Source: FEN-1099 sp964511015
GTDB lineage: Bacteria; Lernaellota; Lernaellaia; Lernaellales; Lernaellaceae
Assembly: GCA_964511015.1 (NCBI GenBank)
Contig: CAZEDX010000072.1
Location: forward strand, 1-20,977
Direction of reading: 5' to 3'
Length of the DNA: 20,977 nucleotides
Of this stretch, positions 8,001-15,055 are shown in pieces. The translations under genes and the position numbers were made by a program. The first letter of the stretch is position 1. Every line of letters starts with the position of its first letter. The notes beneath the pieces are model-generated. The model searched no databases, was not told where the DNA came from, and saw only the letters and a list, made by a program, of their open reading frames with translations.

Positions 8001-9952
8001 GTGGTCAATGTGAACTCACGCACCTGATTGCGCTTCGCGCCAAACAGACCGGCGGCGTTCAGGCCGATGCGGGAAAAGTCTGCCTGATCCACGTGCACGC
8101 CGTCGACGGCGAGCTTCAACTGGCGCACCTCGTTGGCATCCGGACTGCCGCCGGCGTCCAGCAACAATTCGACCTTTTGCGCACTGATCTTGTCGCCTTG
8201 GCGCACTTCGCTGGCGAGCAAATCGATTTTCGCCTGATAGGCGATCGCGGCGCCGACCGTCGCACGCGCATCCAAGGCGAGGTTCGCACTGGCGATCTGG
8301 GTCTGGTCGGCATAGCGCAGTTCTTCGAGAACGATGTCGCCCACAGCAACGGCGTTCATCGGCGGGCCGTTCTTCGGTGGCACCGTGCCGTTGGCATCCA
8401 AGGCGATCGTCCCGCGGCCGACTTCCACCAGGTCACGGAACTGCGCCGGAATCGCCAGGCCTTCGGCATTGGTGGTAACGCGCTGGGTGTAGACCAGATC
8501 CTGCAAGTCGATATTGGTGCGCGCATTGTAGCGCAACGTGCCGTTAGCGGCTGATTTGTCGAGTGTGGCGTCGAGTTGCAGGGACAAGCTATCGACCCGC
8601 GCCAGTTTCTGGTATTGCGCACCCGCGACCGACACGCGGCCTTTGGCGTCAACGAGCAACGGTTTGAGCTGGCCGGCGGCGTGCAGATCGGTGCCGACGC
8701 GGCCGGCGACCCCGAGCTGGGACTGGCCGAGGTGCGCGAGAATCTGGCCGACATCGAGGCTGTTGGTCGCGACGTCGGCGTCGAAGGTCATTTCGTTTTT
8801 CAGATCGAGCTTGCCGTTCAGATCGATAGTGCCGCCGCCGACCTGGGCGTGGAACGTGGTAAGGTGGGCGCGTTCGGGCGAGGCGATGAAGTCGACCCGC
8901 ACCTCGCGCAGCGGCAGGCGATTCACTTGCGCCTCCGGCACGCCGATGCTGCCCTGCGCCGCCCAGATCAACTGCTCGGGTGCGAGCTTCAACTTGCCGT
9001 TGGCCGCCAGCGTGAGCAAGCCGGCGAACTGAAGATCCTGCGGCTGGCGCAGCACCAGTTGATTCACCTTGCGCACGTCGACCTCGAGCCGCACGTCGGT
9101 CGACACGTCGAGGCCGGTGAGAATATCTTTGGCATCACCGGTCACGTTCAGGCGCAGGTCGGGCATTTCAATCGCGAGTTGCTTGAGCTTGGCAACCCAG
9201 GTCTGAAGATTGCCTTCGACCGCCAGGTCCAGTGTTTGGATCTGATCGCGCATCTCGCCGAACGAGGCGTCAACTCCGCCGATGTGCAAGTCCGCCGCGA
9301 CGTCGCCGCGGTTCAGGTTGCCGTGGGCGCCGAGCTTGATCGAATCCACGCGCAGGGCCAGCGGCTGCGTCGGGGCGGGGTTCGGCTCGTCTTCCGTCGG
9401 TTCGGGAACAACCGACGGCATGTCCATGCGGAACTTGGCGTCGACGCTGACCTTCTCCACCACGATCGGCAGCTTGACCTTGAACGGTTCGAAGGGCTCT
9501 TCCGGTTCGTCGGGCTTGGGGCAGATCGGCAGGTTCTCGAGACCGTCGCGGAGGAACAGATAGTTTTCCGCGCCCTCGACGGTCACCTCGTCAACGACCA
9601 CCTGGCCGACCAGCAACGGCGCTGGCCGCACGTGCACGTACAACCGCTTCACGGTGGCGAACGGATAGGAATACTTCTCTTCGGCGTCGGTGTACCGCGC
9701 GCCTTCGATCAGCAGCGAGAAGGGGTACAGCGACAGGCGCAGCTTGTCGACTTCGATCTTGGAGCAAGTCAATCTTTCGACCGGCGGCAGCGCCTGGTCG
9801 AGCACGAAGTTGGTGAAGAACCCGGTTTGCAACAGGAAGTTGAGCGCGGTCAGGATGAACAGCACGGTGCCGACGATGCCCACGACCAGCAGGCACACGC
9901 TCTTGCACAGGAACTTGACTGCCCGGCCGAGAAAACGAACGCCGCCGGCCAT
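5078..9952 (-). CDS. tamB: TamB-like inter-membrane transport/assembly protein (DUF490)
   Basis: 1624 residues, longer than E. coli TamB (about 1260). An N-terminal membrane anchor (about residues 12-40) is followed by a very long periplasmic stretch of repeating beta segments (AsmA-like, e.g. LDLTVDLEAADLAEFAALVGKPL). The C-terminal DUF490 region has VQVTKGQATVLQNTYKV and DPPMTERDIVTLLSLG (about 1490-1510) and ends in a barrel-like tail (GTGIRLKIDFR). Family knowledge: TamB forms an inner-to-outer membrane bridge with TamA and has been linked to autotransporter assembly and anterograde phospholipid transport. The ATG at 9952 directly follows the yacG TAG with no gap, and tamA starts about 8 nt after its stop, so the three are probably cotranslated. 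The whole reading frame is intact. Large antisense frames over it are coding shadows. Confidence 0.95.
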   Translation of the reverse strand: MAGGVRFLGRAVKFLCKSVCLLVVGIVGTVLFILTALNFLLQTGFFTNFVLDQALPPVERLTCSKIEVDKLRLSLYPFSLLIEGARYTDAEEKYSYPFATVKRLYVHVRPAPLLVGQVVVDEVTVEGAENYLFLRDGLENLPICPKPDEPEEPFEPFKVKLPIVVEKVSVDAKFRMDMPSVVPEPTEDEPNPAPTQPLALRVDSIKLGAHGNLNRGDVAADLHIGGVDASFGEMRDQIQTLDLAVEGNLQTWVAKLKQLAIEMPDLRLNVTGDAKDILTGLDVSTDVRLEVDVRKVNQLVLRQPQDLQFAGLLTLAANGKLKLAPEQLIWAAQGSIGVPEAQVNRLPLREVRVDFIASPERAHLTTFHAQVGGGTIDLNGKLDLKNEMTFDADVATNSLDVGQILAHLGQSQLGVAGRVGTDLHAAGQLKPLLVDAKGRVSVAGAQYQKLARVDSLSLQLDATLDKSAANGTLRYNARTNIDLQDLVYTQRVTTNAEGLAIPAQFRDLVEVGRGTIALDANGTVPPKNGPPMNAVAVGDIVLEELRYADQTQIASANLALDARATVGAAIAYQAKIDLLASEVRQGDKISAQKVELLLDAGGSPDANEVRQLKLAVDGVHVDQADFSRIGLNAAGLFGAKRNQVREFTLTTDHTKLVIGGGVDLQGDGPLDLTVDLEAADLAEFAALVGKPLAGHGKLNLRASGTAAEPRVNGQLDFGELRFDVYNVNAIRAGVGFDGAKVIIDDLVIEREGARITFDGSYDLNESTVQALLDLPETEMRELLALAGMQDQVKASGKLGLHADISGPVVALNGSVVLSGKEIEAYGERVKSLALNARLADGEVLLDDLTLTKERGIRPLVSRGVWKPRPTAMITDADQQPTVIQLSGALNPNDSTFALKLRTNRLNEMASDTVARQRLHVMADLDLVADVEGSFDNPAGAFELRIDRGRYEHFDLGRSTIKAIFADQQIQVTGALLADRRPWAPDDEVAPRVAAAGADPDFADDGAFQVAQTSGNPPAPDAGYGSIRLDATLKLTEARPFEARVRFDRFDYSNFLKSAEQVREQQQRAAGTRRRRATNGGEEYKGLIDGEIAVDGRFGAAVEGQQPEAGAEPAFNATIRFDQLSFQRGSFVLRNQNEDGQVRPIMITYRDGRVDVQDFALGGTGMRIKIDRQDLNNEPYFVLTGQVALETAKAFTNSIATATGMLRLDAAVPVRFDLGKVTASAKIDQATIDLADMPTSIENLKMDVQFANRVATVRQLNADIGGGTLKIGGSYRLPTPVAQNTDDSATPPAAGESAPNEAAHAQLELFVKVDNVKTRYDPYLELVVRKVDLLITTRADGKLDVSGEVDIEKAVVRYNIDIVQILQSFQKSGGGAAGSQVYEKKEESVYFNIVIRAPRGVAVDNNFIQIEMAVDLVLTGDNISPGMIGTVQVTKGQATVLQNTYKVSSAVIQFFDDTRIYPAFDINAETTVNEIDIFINVSGTPDRYQITFQSDPPMTERDIVTLLSLGVSYEQFQAGSGDETAALAAAAQQLIGSQFRQYTGIDFGVDTSTGVSRLRVSREFEREFMVSLFRGIADPTLSAEAEWRFMRYLAVYVDWSNFAGQEAVPSYGGFGTGIRLKIDFR

Positions 9953-10153
9953 CTAGGATCTCGTCTCGTCAGAGGTGGACGGGGCGGCTTCTTCGGCAGC
10001 TTCAGGCGGATCGGCGGCCACCCGGTAGGCTTCGCCCGCCCAACTGCCCAGATCCAACAGCCGGCAACGTGCCGAACAGAACGGTCCGCGTGGCGGATCA
10101 TCCCAGTTCGCCTCGCGGCCGCAAATCGGACAGCGCACGATGCGTGCGGACAA
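9953..10153 (-). CDS. yacG: YacG zinc-binding protein (DNA gyrase inhibitor family)
   Basis: 66 residues. It has a four-Cys zinc site CPIC-X14-CSARC followed by RLLDLGSWAGEAYRV, a close match to the YacG/DUF329 signature. In E. coli YacG binds GyrB and inhibits gyrase. Start: the reading frame is open back through the tRNA gene, but a strong AAGGAGG lies 5 nt before TTG at 10153, giving LSARIVRCPICG, so the TTG is the supported start. The tail is acidic and low complexity (EAAEEAAPSTSDE). It is downstream of tRNA-Gly and a perfect hairpin, and abuts tamB with no gap. Linkage to tamAB is not the usual coaE context, so cotranscription may be incidental. Confidence 0.9.
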   Translation of the reverse strand: MSARIVRCPICGREANWDDPPRGPFCSARCRLLDLGSWAGEAYRVAADPPEAAEEAAPSTSDETRS

Positions 10154-10173
10154 ACAGGCCTCCTTAAGGCCGA

Positions 10174-10202
10174 GGCCTCGATCCTTCTGTCGGATCGAGG
10201 CC
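10174..10202 (-). promoter_or_regulatory. Perfect 11-bp hairpin between tRNA-Gly and yacG
   Basis: GGCCTCGATCC and GGATCGAGGCC form an 11-bp perfect stem with a 7-nt loop. It begins 17 nt past the tRNA 3' end and lies just before the yacG ribosome site. No T-run follows, so it is not a classic intrinsic terminator on this strand. Downstream, AGGCCT copies flank CCTTAAGG and could pair over the AAGGAGG site. It may mark a tRNA 3' processing boundary or tune yacG translation; this is inference. Confidence 0.5.
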
Positions 10203-10218
10203 CCGCGCTGCTGATCAA

Positions 10219-10291
10219 AGCGGGCAACGGGGTTCGAACCCGCGACACCGAGCTTGGGAAGCTCGTACTCTACCAACTGAGCTATGCCCGC
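10219..10291 (-). tRNA. tRNA-Gly(CCC)
   Basis: A complete cloverleaf of 73 nt can be folded on the minus strand: acceptor GCGGGCA/TGCCCGC, D-arm GCTC...GAGT, anticodon arm CGAGC-TTCCCAA-GCTCG with anticodon CCC, and T-arm GCGGG-TTCGAAC-CCCGT, with discriminator T. The CCA end is not encoded (TTTG follows), so it must be added by nucleotidyltransferase. It decodes GGG glycine codons, in keeping with the GC-rich coding. A possible -10 (TATAAA, 10345-10340) sits about 48 nt upstream without a good -35. Confidence 0.96.
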
Positions 10292-10452
10292 CCTTTTGCC
10301 GGTCGCTCGATCGCGTTAATCCGGCGACCCGGACCGCCGTTTATAAGGAACAAAAGCTAGCTAATCCTCATATGTGCGCGAAATGATGTCAAGGGAAAAC
10401 CCGCAGGGCAAGACTCGACCCCGCGGTCGGAAAAGCGACCCGGAAAGGGTGG

Positions 10453-10773
10453 TCAGTTGACCGTCTGTTCGTTCAACGGGCGGATGACCCGCATGAACTT
10501 GATCCCGACCCGATGTTGCGGATTGGTCGGCAACGGAGAGGTCACGTGTACCACCATACCCTCGGCCGACACGTAACCGCCTAACCGTGGGTGGGTGAAC
10601 CGCAGATGGACCGCGGTGCCTACCGGCGGCCGATACGGGCATGCCACGGCGATTCCCGTCGTCGAAATGTCGTACGAACTTTGCAGATGCATGCGATCTT
10701 CAACCGTGAAAAGTACCGGTGTGGTGATCCGCATCCGCGCTTCACTGCGCCGATCATGTTCTATTGTTTCCAT
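10453..10773 (-). CDS. PilZ-domain c-di-GMP-binding protein
   Basis: 106 residues from the ATG at 10773. It carries the two PilZ c-di-GMP contact motifs in order: RRSEAR (R9-X3-R13) and DISTTG (D35-X-S37-X2-G40), followed by the beta-barrel core (GTAVHLRFTHP, GMVVHV, HRVGIKFMRV). There is no other domain, so it is a single-domain c-di-GMP receptor acting on a partner, probably in motility, adhesion or polysaccharide control. A TTG at 10830 would add 19 residues, but it lies inside the predicted promoter (10814-10841), so the ATG preceded by AGGATC is chosen. It appears to be a lone transcription unit, with no cyclase or pilus gene beside it. Confidence 0.88.
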   Translation of the reverse strand: METIEHDRRSEARMRITTPVLFTVEDRMHLQSSYDISTTGIAVACPYRPPVGTAVHLRFTHPRLGGYVSAEGMVVHVTSPLPTNPQHRVGIKFMRVIRPLNEQTVN

Positions 10774-10813
10774 TGTCTGATCCTGCAAGTAAATCCGTCC
10801 ACACTCGGGTGCT

Positions 10814-10841
10814 ATTATGCTCTTTTCCAACTCGCTGGCAA
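10814..10841 (-). promoter_or_regulatory. Sigma70-type promoter for the PilZ gene
   Basis: On the minus strand TTGCCA (10841-10836) and CATAAT (10819-10814) are separated by 16 nt; each matches the consensus at 5 of 6 positions. The expected transcription start near 10806 gives a leader of about 33 nt to the ATG at 10773. Confidence 0.55.
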
Positions 10842-11052
10842 GAGCATTTTCACGGTTAGTGCCAATTCACGAAAAAAAGTTGTCCACATACTATTCATTG
10901 TATATTGGCCAAATACCGCCCCCAGGGAAAGTATGGTTTTTACCGAATTGGACCAATAACGAATCGTTCAAAATGAAAAATTTGGATTTTTGTCGAAAAT
11001 CGGACAATCGTTCTAGAACAGATGGGCGAACAGTGCCAGTGGGGTTGTTGAA
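10842..11052. other. AT-rich intergenic spacer between the TonB-family and PilZ genes
   Basis: This roughly 210-nt stretch is strikingly AT-rich relative to the GC-rich surroundings, with A and T runs (AAAAAAAG, GAAAAATTTGGATTTTTG) and a 10-nt palindrome GTTCTAGAAC near 11009-11018. No convincing gene or T-tailed terminator was found. It likely holds upstream control sequence for the PilZ promoter and the 3' end of the TonB-family transcript. A plus-strand reading frame across it (80 codons) has no ribosome site or family resemblance. Confidence 0.5.
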
Positions 11053-12018
11053 TTACTGAATGGTCCGGTACCCAACCAGCCGATAGATGAAATTGGCGGT
11101 GATGGTGAGTTGCGGGTCAGGCCATTGGTCGGGCATCGGGTTGAAATGGGCTTCGCGCACGGCTTTCACTGCGTATTTGTCGAGCAGCGGGAAGCCACTA
11201 GTGCGGATGACTTTGACCTCTTTGACTTGTCCTGAATGCAAAACGACGAACTGTAAAGTCGTCATGCCTTGCTGGCCGGTCGACTGGGCTTCCTGCGGAT
11301 AGACCCAGGCCATCTCGATCTTCTCTTTCATGTGCGCGAAGTACGACATGTATTTGAATTCGCGCGTCGAGATCGACACCGCGCTGCCACCGTCGCCGAC
11401 GTTCGGATTGTACTGGTCGACGCCGTTGCCGCCGCCACCACCGGTGGGGTTGGGCATGCCGGCGCGAGCAATCATCTGGTCGACACTGCTCGCCTGGCCG
11501 CGGCCGGTCTGGTTTGGATTGCGCTGGTCGTCGCGTCGTTCACCAACGCCTTCACCGACTTCGGGGATCGGCGGCAGCGAGCCCTGCCCGCTGCGCGAAC
11601 CGGTTTGCTGGTTGGAGGGCGGTCCGGCCGCTGAACCGGCGCCTTGTGCGGGCCCGGGCCGGCCAGTGCGGCGCTGGATCTCGTCCACCGCTCGGCGGGC
11701 GTCATGGGTGTTTGCGACGTTGTTGTTGCGGTAGCTGTAGGCCTGTGGCGCAACTGGGACCTGGTCGTTGCCGGGTGTTTGGCGGAAGTCGATGCGCTGC
11801 GGCTCCTGTTGGCTCATCTGGTTGGCGAGTTGCTGCAGGCTGGCGGCATCGGCCAGATCGATATCCATGGCCTTCGGTTCGATAGGGACGTTCGAGAACG
11901 AGAAGCGCATGAAAGCCAGCACCAGCGCGATGTGGAGCAACGCAGACAACATGGCGGCCACACCGATGATCCATCGGTCTTTATAACGCCGCATCTGATC
12001 GCGCCAGGTTTCGGGCAC
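11053..12018 (-). CDS. TonB-family energy transducer protein
   Basis: 321 residues. It has a single N-terminal membrane helix (about 17-38, WIIGVAAMLSALLHIALVLA). The periplasmic linker (about 45-225) is Gln/Gly/Arg-rich instead of the usual Pro/Lys-rich. A TonB C-terminal domain follows (about 228-317), with MKEKIEMAWVYPQEA, TTLQFVVLHSGQVKEVKVIRTSGFPLLDKYAVKAVREAHF and a final ITANFIYRLV strand. Family role: couples the inner-membrane proton-motive force to outer-membrane transporters. Start is GTG at 12018, with AAAGGTGA about 6 nt upstream. ExbB, ExbD and a TonB-dependent receptor are absent from the window, so the partners must be elsewhere, or the protein has a different envelope role (some TonB_C proteins work in gliding or secretion complexes). 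Confidence 0.88.
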   Translation of the reverse strand: MPETWRDQMRRYKDRWIIGVAAMLSALLHIALVLAFMRFSFSNVPIEPKAMDIDLADAASLQQLANQMSQQEPQRIDFRQTPGNDQVPVAPQAYSYRNNNVANTHDARRAVDEIQRRTGRPGPAQGAGSAAGPPSNQQTGSRSGQGSLPPIPEVGEGVGERRDDQRNPNQTGRGQASSVDQMIARAGMPNPTGGGGGNGVDQYNPNVGDGGSAVSISTREFKYMSYFAHMKEKIEMAWVYPQEAQSTGQQGMTTLQFVVLHSGQVKEVKVIRTSGFPLLDKYAVKAVREAHFNPMPDQWPDPQLTITANFIYRLVGYRTIQ

Positions 12019-12052
12019 ACAATCACCTTTTGGCTATCCCGCCAGTTTCTTT

Positions 12053-12080
12053 TCTATACCAAGGTGAGACACCCCAACAA
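12053..12080 (-). promoter_or_regulatory. Weak candidate promoter for the TonB-family gene
   Basis: Minus-strand TTGTTG (12080-12075), 16-nt spacer, TATAGA (12058-12053). The -10 matches at 4 of 6 and the -35 at only 3 of 6. It would place the start of transcription near 12046, about 28 nt before the GTG. Readthrough from the upstream amino-acid operon is also possible, because no terminator is seen in the 103-nt gap. Confidence 0.3.
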
Positions 12081-12121
12081 GCCAGTTGTTCAGGTGACGG
12101 GGTAGGCTCAGAAACCAAAAC

Positions 12122-13261
12122 CTAACCGATAATCATCTTTTCCGCCTCCAAACCGCCGGTTTTGAAGCGTTCGAGGCCGTACATGGCGATATCGGGGTGC
12201 AGTTTGCCGGTCACCAAGTGCTCGGCGATCATCTCGCTCATGGCGGGGGCGAACATGAAGCCGTGGCCCATCAGGCCGTGGTACTGGTAGAAGTTGGCCG
12301 GCTTCTCGACGAAGCCCACAATGGGGTTGGTGTCGGGTGTGATGTCGTAGAACCCGCCCCACTGGCGCAGCAGCTTGACGCCGGAAGTGCGCGGCAGCAG
12401 GCGGATCATCAACCGGCTGATCTTTTGGGCGAAGGCAAAGGTGTGGTTGTAATCGGTGGCGGGTCCCTTTTCCAGGCCAACGCAGGCATAGATTTCGCCA
12501 CGCATTGTTTGCGCAACATACATGCCGCTGTCCATCGGAATCAGATTAGTGCCCAGGAACGGGTGTAACGGCTCGGTGACAATCGCCTCGTGCTTTTCCG
12601 GGTGGTTGGGCAGCTCGACGCCGCACATCCGGCCGATGTTCGGGGCCCAGGCGGCGGTCGCATTGATTACCAGGTCGGCGGCGAACTTGCCGCGGGGGGT
12701 AACCACCTGCGTGATCTTGTCCCCCGCCAATTCAAAGCCGGTCACCTCGTGGAAATCGAGCACACGCACGCCGAGTTGGCGGCAGGCCTTGGCGTAACCC
12801 CAGACCATAGCGAAGGGAAAACAGACGCCGTCTTTCTGGTGGAAGCTGCCGACGATGATGCCGTTGGTGTTGATGTCCGGCACCTTGGCTTTGATTTGAG
12901 CGGGCGATAGCAGTTCCGATTGAACACCGTTTTCTTTTTGCAGACGATGGTTTTGCTCGAAGACGGCCGCCTGCTGGTCGGTGTAGGCCAGGAACAGGTA
13001 GCCGTCTTGCCGAAACCAGTTGTTGAAGCCGGTGTCGGCTGGGAAGCTCTCGAACAGCTCGGTCGCGCGCTTCATGATGCGGATGTTGTCGGCCGTCGAC
13101 CATTGGCTGCGCACACCGCCGCCGCAACGCGCCGATGCGCCGGCATTGAGGTGCTCGCGATCGAGCACGGTGATATCGGTCCAACCGCGTTTGGCAAGGT
13201 TCCAGGCCAGGCTCAATCCGACGATACCGCCGCCGACAATGACCGTTTGTGGTCCGTTCAC
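12122..13261 (-). CDS. DAO/SoxB-type FAD-dependent amine dehydrogenase subunit
   Basis: 379 residues. The N-terminal dinucleotide fold VIVGGGIVGLSLAWNLAKRG and the following VLDREHLNAGASARCGGGVR match the DAO superfamily (glycine/D-amino-acid oxidase, sarcosine oxidase beta, HcnC, hydroxyproline dehydrogenase beta). The C-terminal FAD part is GGFYDITPDTNPIVGF then HGLMGHGFMFAPAMSEMIAEHL. It is the likely catalytic subunit oxidising a C-N bond. Start is GTG at 13261 with an excellent GAAGGAGG 7 nt upstream, overlapping the stop of the small [2Fe-2S] gene by 4 nt (GTGA). With its two upstream partners it should form a heterotrimeric flavoenzyme passing electrons to a quinone or another carrier. 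The substrate is not determined by sequence alone; proline-like is inferred from the pruA neighbour. Confidence 0.9.
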   Translation of the reverse strand: MNGPQTVIVGGGIVGLSLAWNLAKRGWTDITVLDREHLNAGASARCGGGVRSQWSTADNIRIMKRATELFESFPADTGFNNWFRQDGYLFLAYTDQQAAVFEQNHRLQKENGVQSELLSPAQIKAKVPDINTNGIIVGSFHQKDGVCFPFAMVWGYAKACRQLGVRVLDFHEVTGFELAGDKITQVVTPRGKFAADLVINATAAWAPNIGRMCGVELPNHPEKHEAIVTEPLHPFLGTNLIPMDSGMYVAQTMRGEIYACVGLEKGPATDYNHTFAFAQKISRLMIRLLPRTSGVKLLRQWGGFYDITPDTNPIVGFVEKPANFYQYHGLMGHGFMFAPAMSEMIAEHLVTGKLHPDIAMYGLERFKTGGLEAEKMIIG

Positions 13262-13533
13262 TGCGCGCCCTCCTTCTCGCCGGCGAAGGCAGCCAGGGGT
13301 ACGGCGATCAGCGGAGCGCGGCTGACCATGGGTTTGATCTCGTCGGCGGGCACACCGCGTTCGGCCAGCACGCGGGCCAGCAAACCCAGACAATTTTTGC
13401 CTTGGCAGGCGCCGGTGCCCAACGCGAGGAAGCGTTTGATCGATTCGAGGTCGCGCATCCCGAGCGCCAATGCCTCTTCGATGTCAACCAACGTAATGTC
13501 TTCACAGCGGCAGATGATGGTCTTGCGCGGCAT
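13258..13533 (-). CDS. Small BFD-like [2Fe-2S] protein, flavoenzyme subunit
   Basis: 91 residues. Four cysteines are arranged C8-X-C10-X32-C43-X4-C48 (IICRCEDIT ... GTGACQGKNCLG), the Fer2_BFD pattern found at the C-terminal part of sarcosine-oxidase alpha/HcnB-type proteins. Here it stands alone as a gene. It starts at ATG 13533, only 2 nt after the TAG of the upstream FAD/NAD subunit and in a different frame, and its TGA overlaps the GTG of the downstream FAD subunit. A standalone form fits an electron-transfer subunit bridging the two flavoproteins. Expect a soluble cytoplasmic complex or one peripheral to the membrane. Confidence 0.88.
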   Translation of the reverse strand: MPRKTIICRCEDITLVDIEEALALGMRDLESIKRFLALGTGACQGKNCLGLLARVLAERGVPADEIKPMVSRAPLIAVPLAAFAGEKEGAQ

Positions 13534-13535
13534 GA

Positions 13536-14972
13536 CTAGCGCTCCGACGGGCGTGGTGGTTTGGTGTGCAGATCGAATGCGGCGGCGACGCCGGCGTCCC
13601 ACCCCTGCCGGTGCAATTCCGCCGGCCGGGCAGGACCCCGCATTTCCCCGGCGATAAACACTTCGCCGTTTCCCGTGCGGCCGACGTCGTCGGCTTGAGC
13701 GGCGAAGCCGCCCAGCTCGGGCGCGAATTTCACCAGGGCGCCAGCCTGGGCGGCCAGTTCCCAACTCGGCGCGCCGGGAGAGCTGACGGCCACCAGGTCG
13801 CAACGGAGATCGATCTTCTCCCCGCCGCCGACCGGTTCGAGCCGCAATCCCTTGAGATGGAAATTGCCGATGGCTTGGGTAACGCGATAGCCGAGAAACA
13901 GCGGCACGCCGGCGTGTTGCAGACGTTCGGCCCGCGCCGGATCTCCGGCTACCTTTGTTTCCGGACTGACCAGGCCGAGCACGCGCACGCCGATCTCCGG
14001 CAAATGCTCGGCCAGCGAGAACGCGGCGTCGTCGGTGCCGACCACGGTGCAGGCGACCGCCGGACAGATGCCCCAGCGGTGGACGAGCTTGGCCAGGCCG
14101 CGCGCGCTGAACAGGTTGGGCAGATCGTTGTTGGCAAAGAGCGACGGCTGATCGTAAGCGCCAGTGGCCAAGACCACCCGCCGGGCGCGCACGAGAGTCA
14201 GCGCACCGCCCTCAAACACGGCCCAGAACCCTTCGCGGTAGCGACCGAGACACTCAGCTCCGGTCCAGACTGCGACCCCTTTTCGGGTCAATGCCGCTTG
14301 CTGCGCGCCGGCCCAGGCCAGACCATGCGCCGCGCCGAGCACCGGTTCCGGCCAACCGATCAGATGACCGCCGAGTTCCGGGGCGTCGTCGATCAGCAAC
14401 ACGGTCGCGCCGCCTTCCGCCGCGCCGAGCGCCGCCGCGATGCCGGCTGGGCCGGCCCCCACGACGAGCACTTCGGTTTCGCGTTCGCGCACCGGGGTGA
14501 CCGGCAGCGGTTGATCCGGCAGATCGCCCAGGCCGGAAAACATGCGCACGCCTTGTTGGAACAGCTTGTTCAACGCCAACGGGCGGGTGAACATATGGTG
14601 ATACGGCAACGTCTTCGGAAACACGAAATCCAGCGTGTGAAGCAGATCGTCCGTCGCCTGCGGGATGGCGTTTTCGCGCCGGACGGTCAAGCCGTCGCGG
14701 CAGAGCACACGGCAGGTGCGCACGCTGGGTTGACCGTCCACCCGGGCCACACAACTCATACATCGCCCGCCCAGGCAGAAGATGCCTCGTGGGCGATGGA
14801 ACTTCATCGAGCGCGACGCCGTGCGCACGCCCCAGGCATAAAGCGCTACGGCGACCGGTTCCTGATCGAACGCGCGCAAGCGATGGCCTTCGAAATCGAT
14901 GGTGACTTCGCGGCCACGGACGAACTCGCGTTCGTGATGCGTAAAGATGCGATGGTCACGATACCGTTGCAT
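13536..14972 (-). CDS. Fer2 plus FAD/NAD(P)-binding oxidoreductase subunit (SoxA/HcnAB-like)
   Basis: 478 residues. The N-terminal Fer2_4 [2Fe-2S] module has C66-X4-C71-X2-C74-X12-C87 (IFCLGGRCMSC ... SVRTC). A pyridine-nucleotide-disulphide oxidoreductase fold follows, with G172-A-G-P-A-G177 and a typical ATGAYDQP flavin motif, ending with FIAGEMRGPA. This is the order of the front part of sarcosine oxidase alpha, but without the BFD and aminomethyltransferase parts; the BFD part is the next gene. No GCV_T domain means no folate-dependent formaldehyde handling, which argues against a true sarcosine oxidase. Start ATG 14972 has only a weak GGTAGG upstream. It lies 83 nt after pruA across a GC-rich spacer with a 14-nt palindrome (15000-15013). 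Confidence 0.88.
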   Translation of the reverse strand: MQRYRDHRIFTHHEREFVRGREVTIDFEGHRLRAFDQEPVAVALYAWGVRTASRSMKFHRPRGIFCLGGRCMSCVARVDGQPSVRTCRVLCRDGLTVRRENAIPQATDDLLHTLDFVFPKTLPYHHMFTRPLALNKLFQQGVRMFSGLGDLPDQPLPVTPVRERETEVLVVGAGPAGIAAALGAAEGGATVLLIDDAPELGGHLIGWPEPVLGAAHGLAWAGAQQAALTRKGVAVWTGAECLGRYREGFWAVFEGGALTLVRARRVVLATGAYDQPSLFANNDLPNLFSARGLAKLVHRWGICPAVACTVVGTDDAAFSLAEHLPEIGVRVLGLVSPETKVAGDPARAERLQHAGVPLFLGYRVTQAIGNFHLKGLRLEPVGGGEKIDLRCDLVAVSSPGAPSWELAAQAGALVKFAPELGGFAAQADDVGRTGNGEVFIAGEMRGPARPAELHRQGWDAGVAAAFDLHTKPPRPSER

Positions 14973-15055
14973 CGGAAAAACCTACCGATCCGGCAGGCGC
15001 CGGCCCGGGCCGGAAAACGACCAGCCGGCCCCGGCGCGCAACGCCCGCCTTCATC

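Noticed and set aside
10154..10276. Longer yacG reading frame starting at 10276
   Set aside because: Its first residues (VEYELPKLGVAGSNPVAR) are the translated tRNA-Gly, a common false start; the TTG with AAGGAGG is better.
6548..10360. Two very long plus-strand reading frames (668 and 594 codons) opposite tamB and yacG
   Set aside because: Same antisense bias; they run through the tRNA and yacG and carry no recognisable motif. TamB on the minus strand explains the region.
10387..10392. Perfect TTGACA on the minus strand upstream of the tRNA as a -35
   Set aside because: No acceptable -10 at 15-19 nt; the only good -10 (TATAAA, 10345-10340) is 41 nt away.
10774..10830. N-terminal extension of the PilZ protein from TTG 10830
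   Set aside because: Lies within the predicted promoter and has no ribosome site.
10817..11059. 80-codon plus-strand frame in the AT-rich spacer
   Set aside because: No ribosome site, no family resemblance, and it overlaps the PilZ promoter and the end of the TonB-family gene.
15000..15013. 14-nt palindrome CCGGCCCGGGCCGG between pruA and the next gene as a terminator
   Set aside because: On the operon strand no T-run follows it (the T's precede it), so termination is not supported; it may only be a structured spacer.
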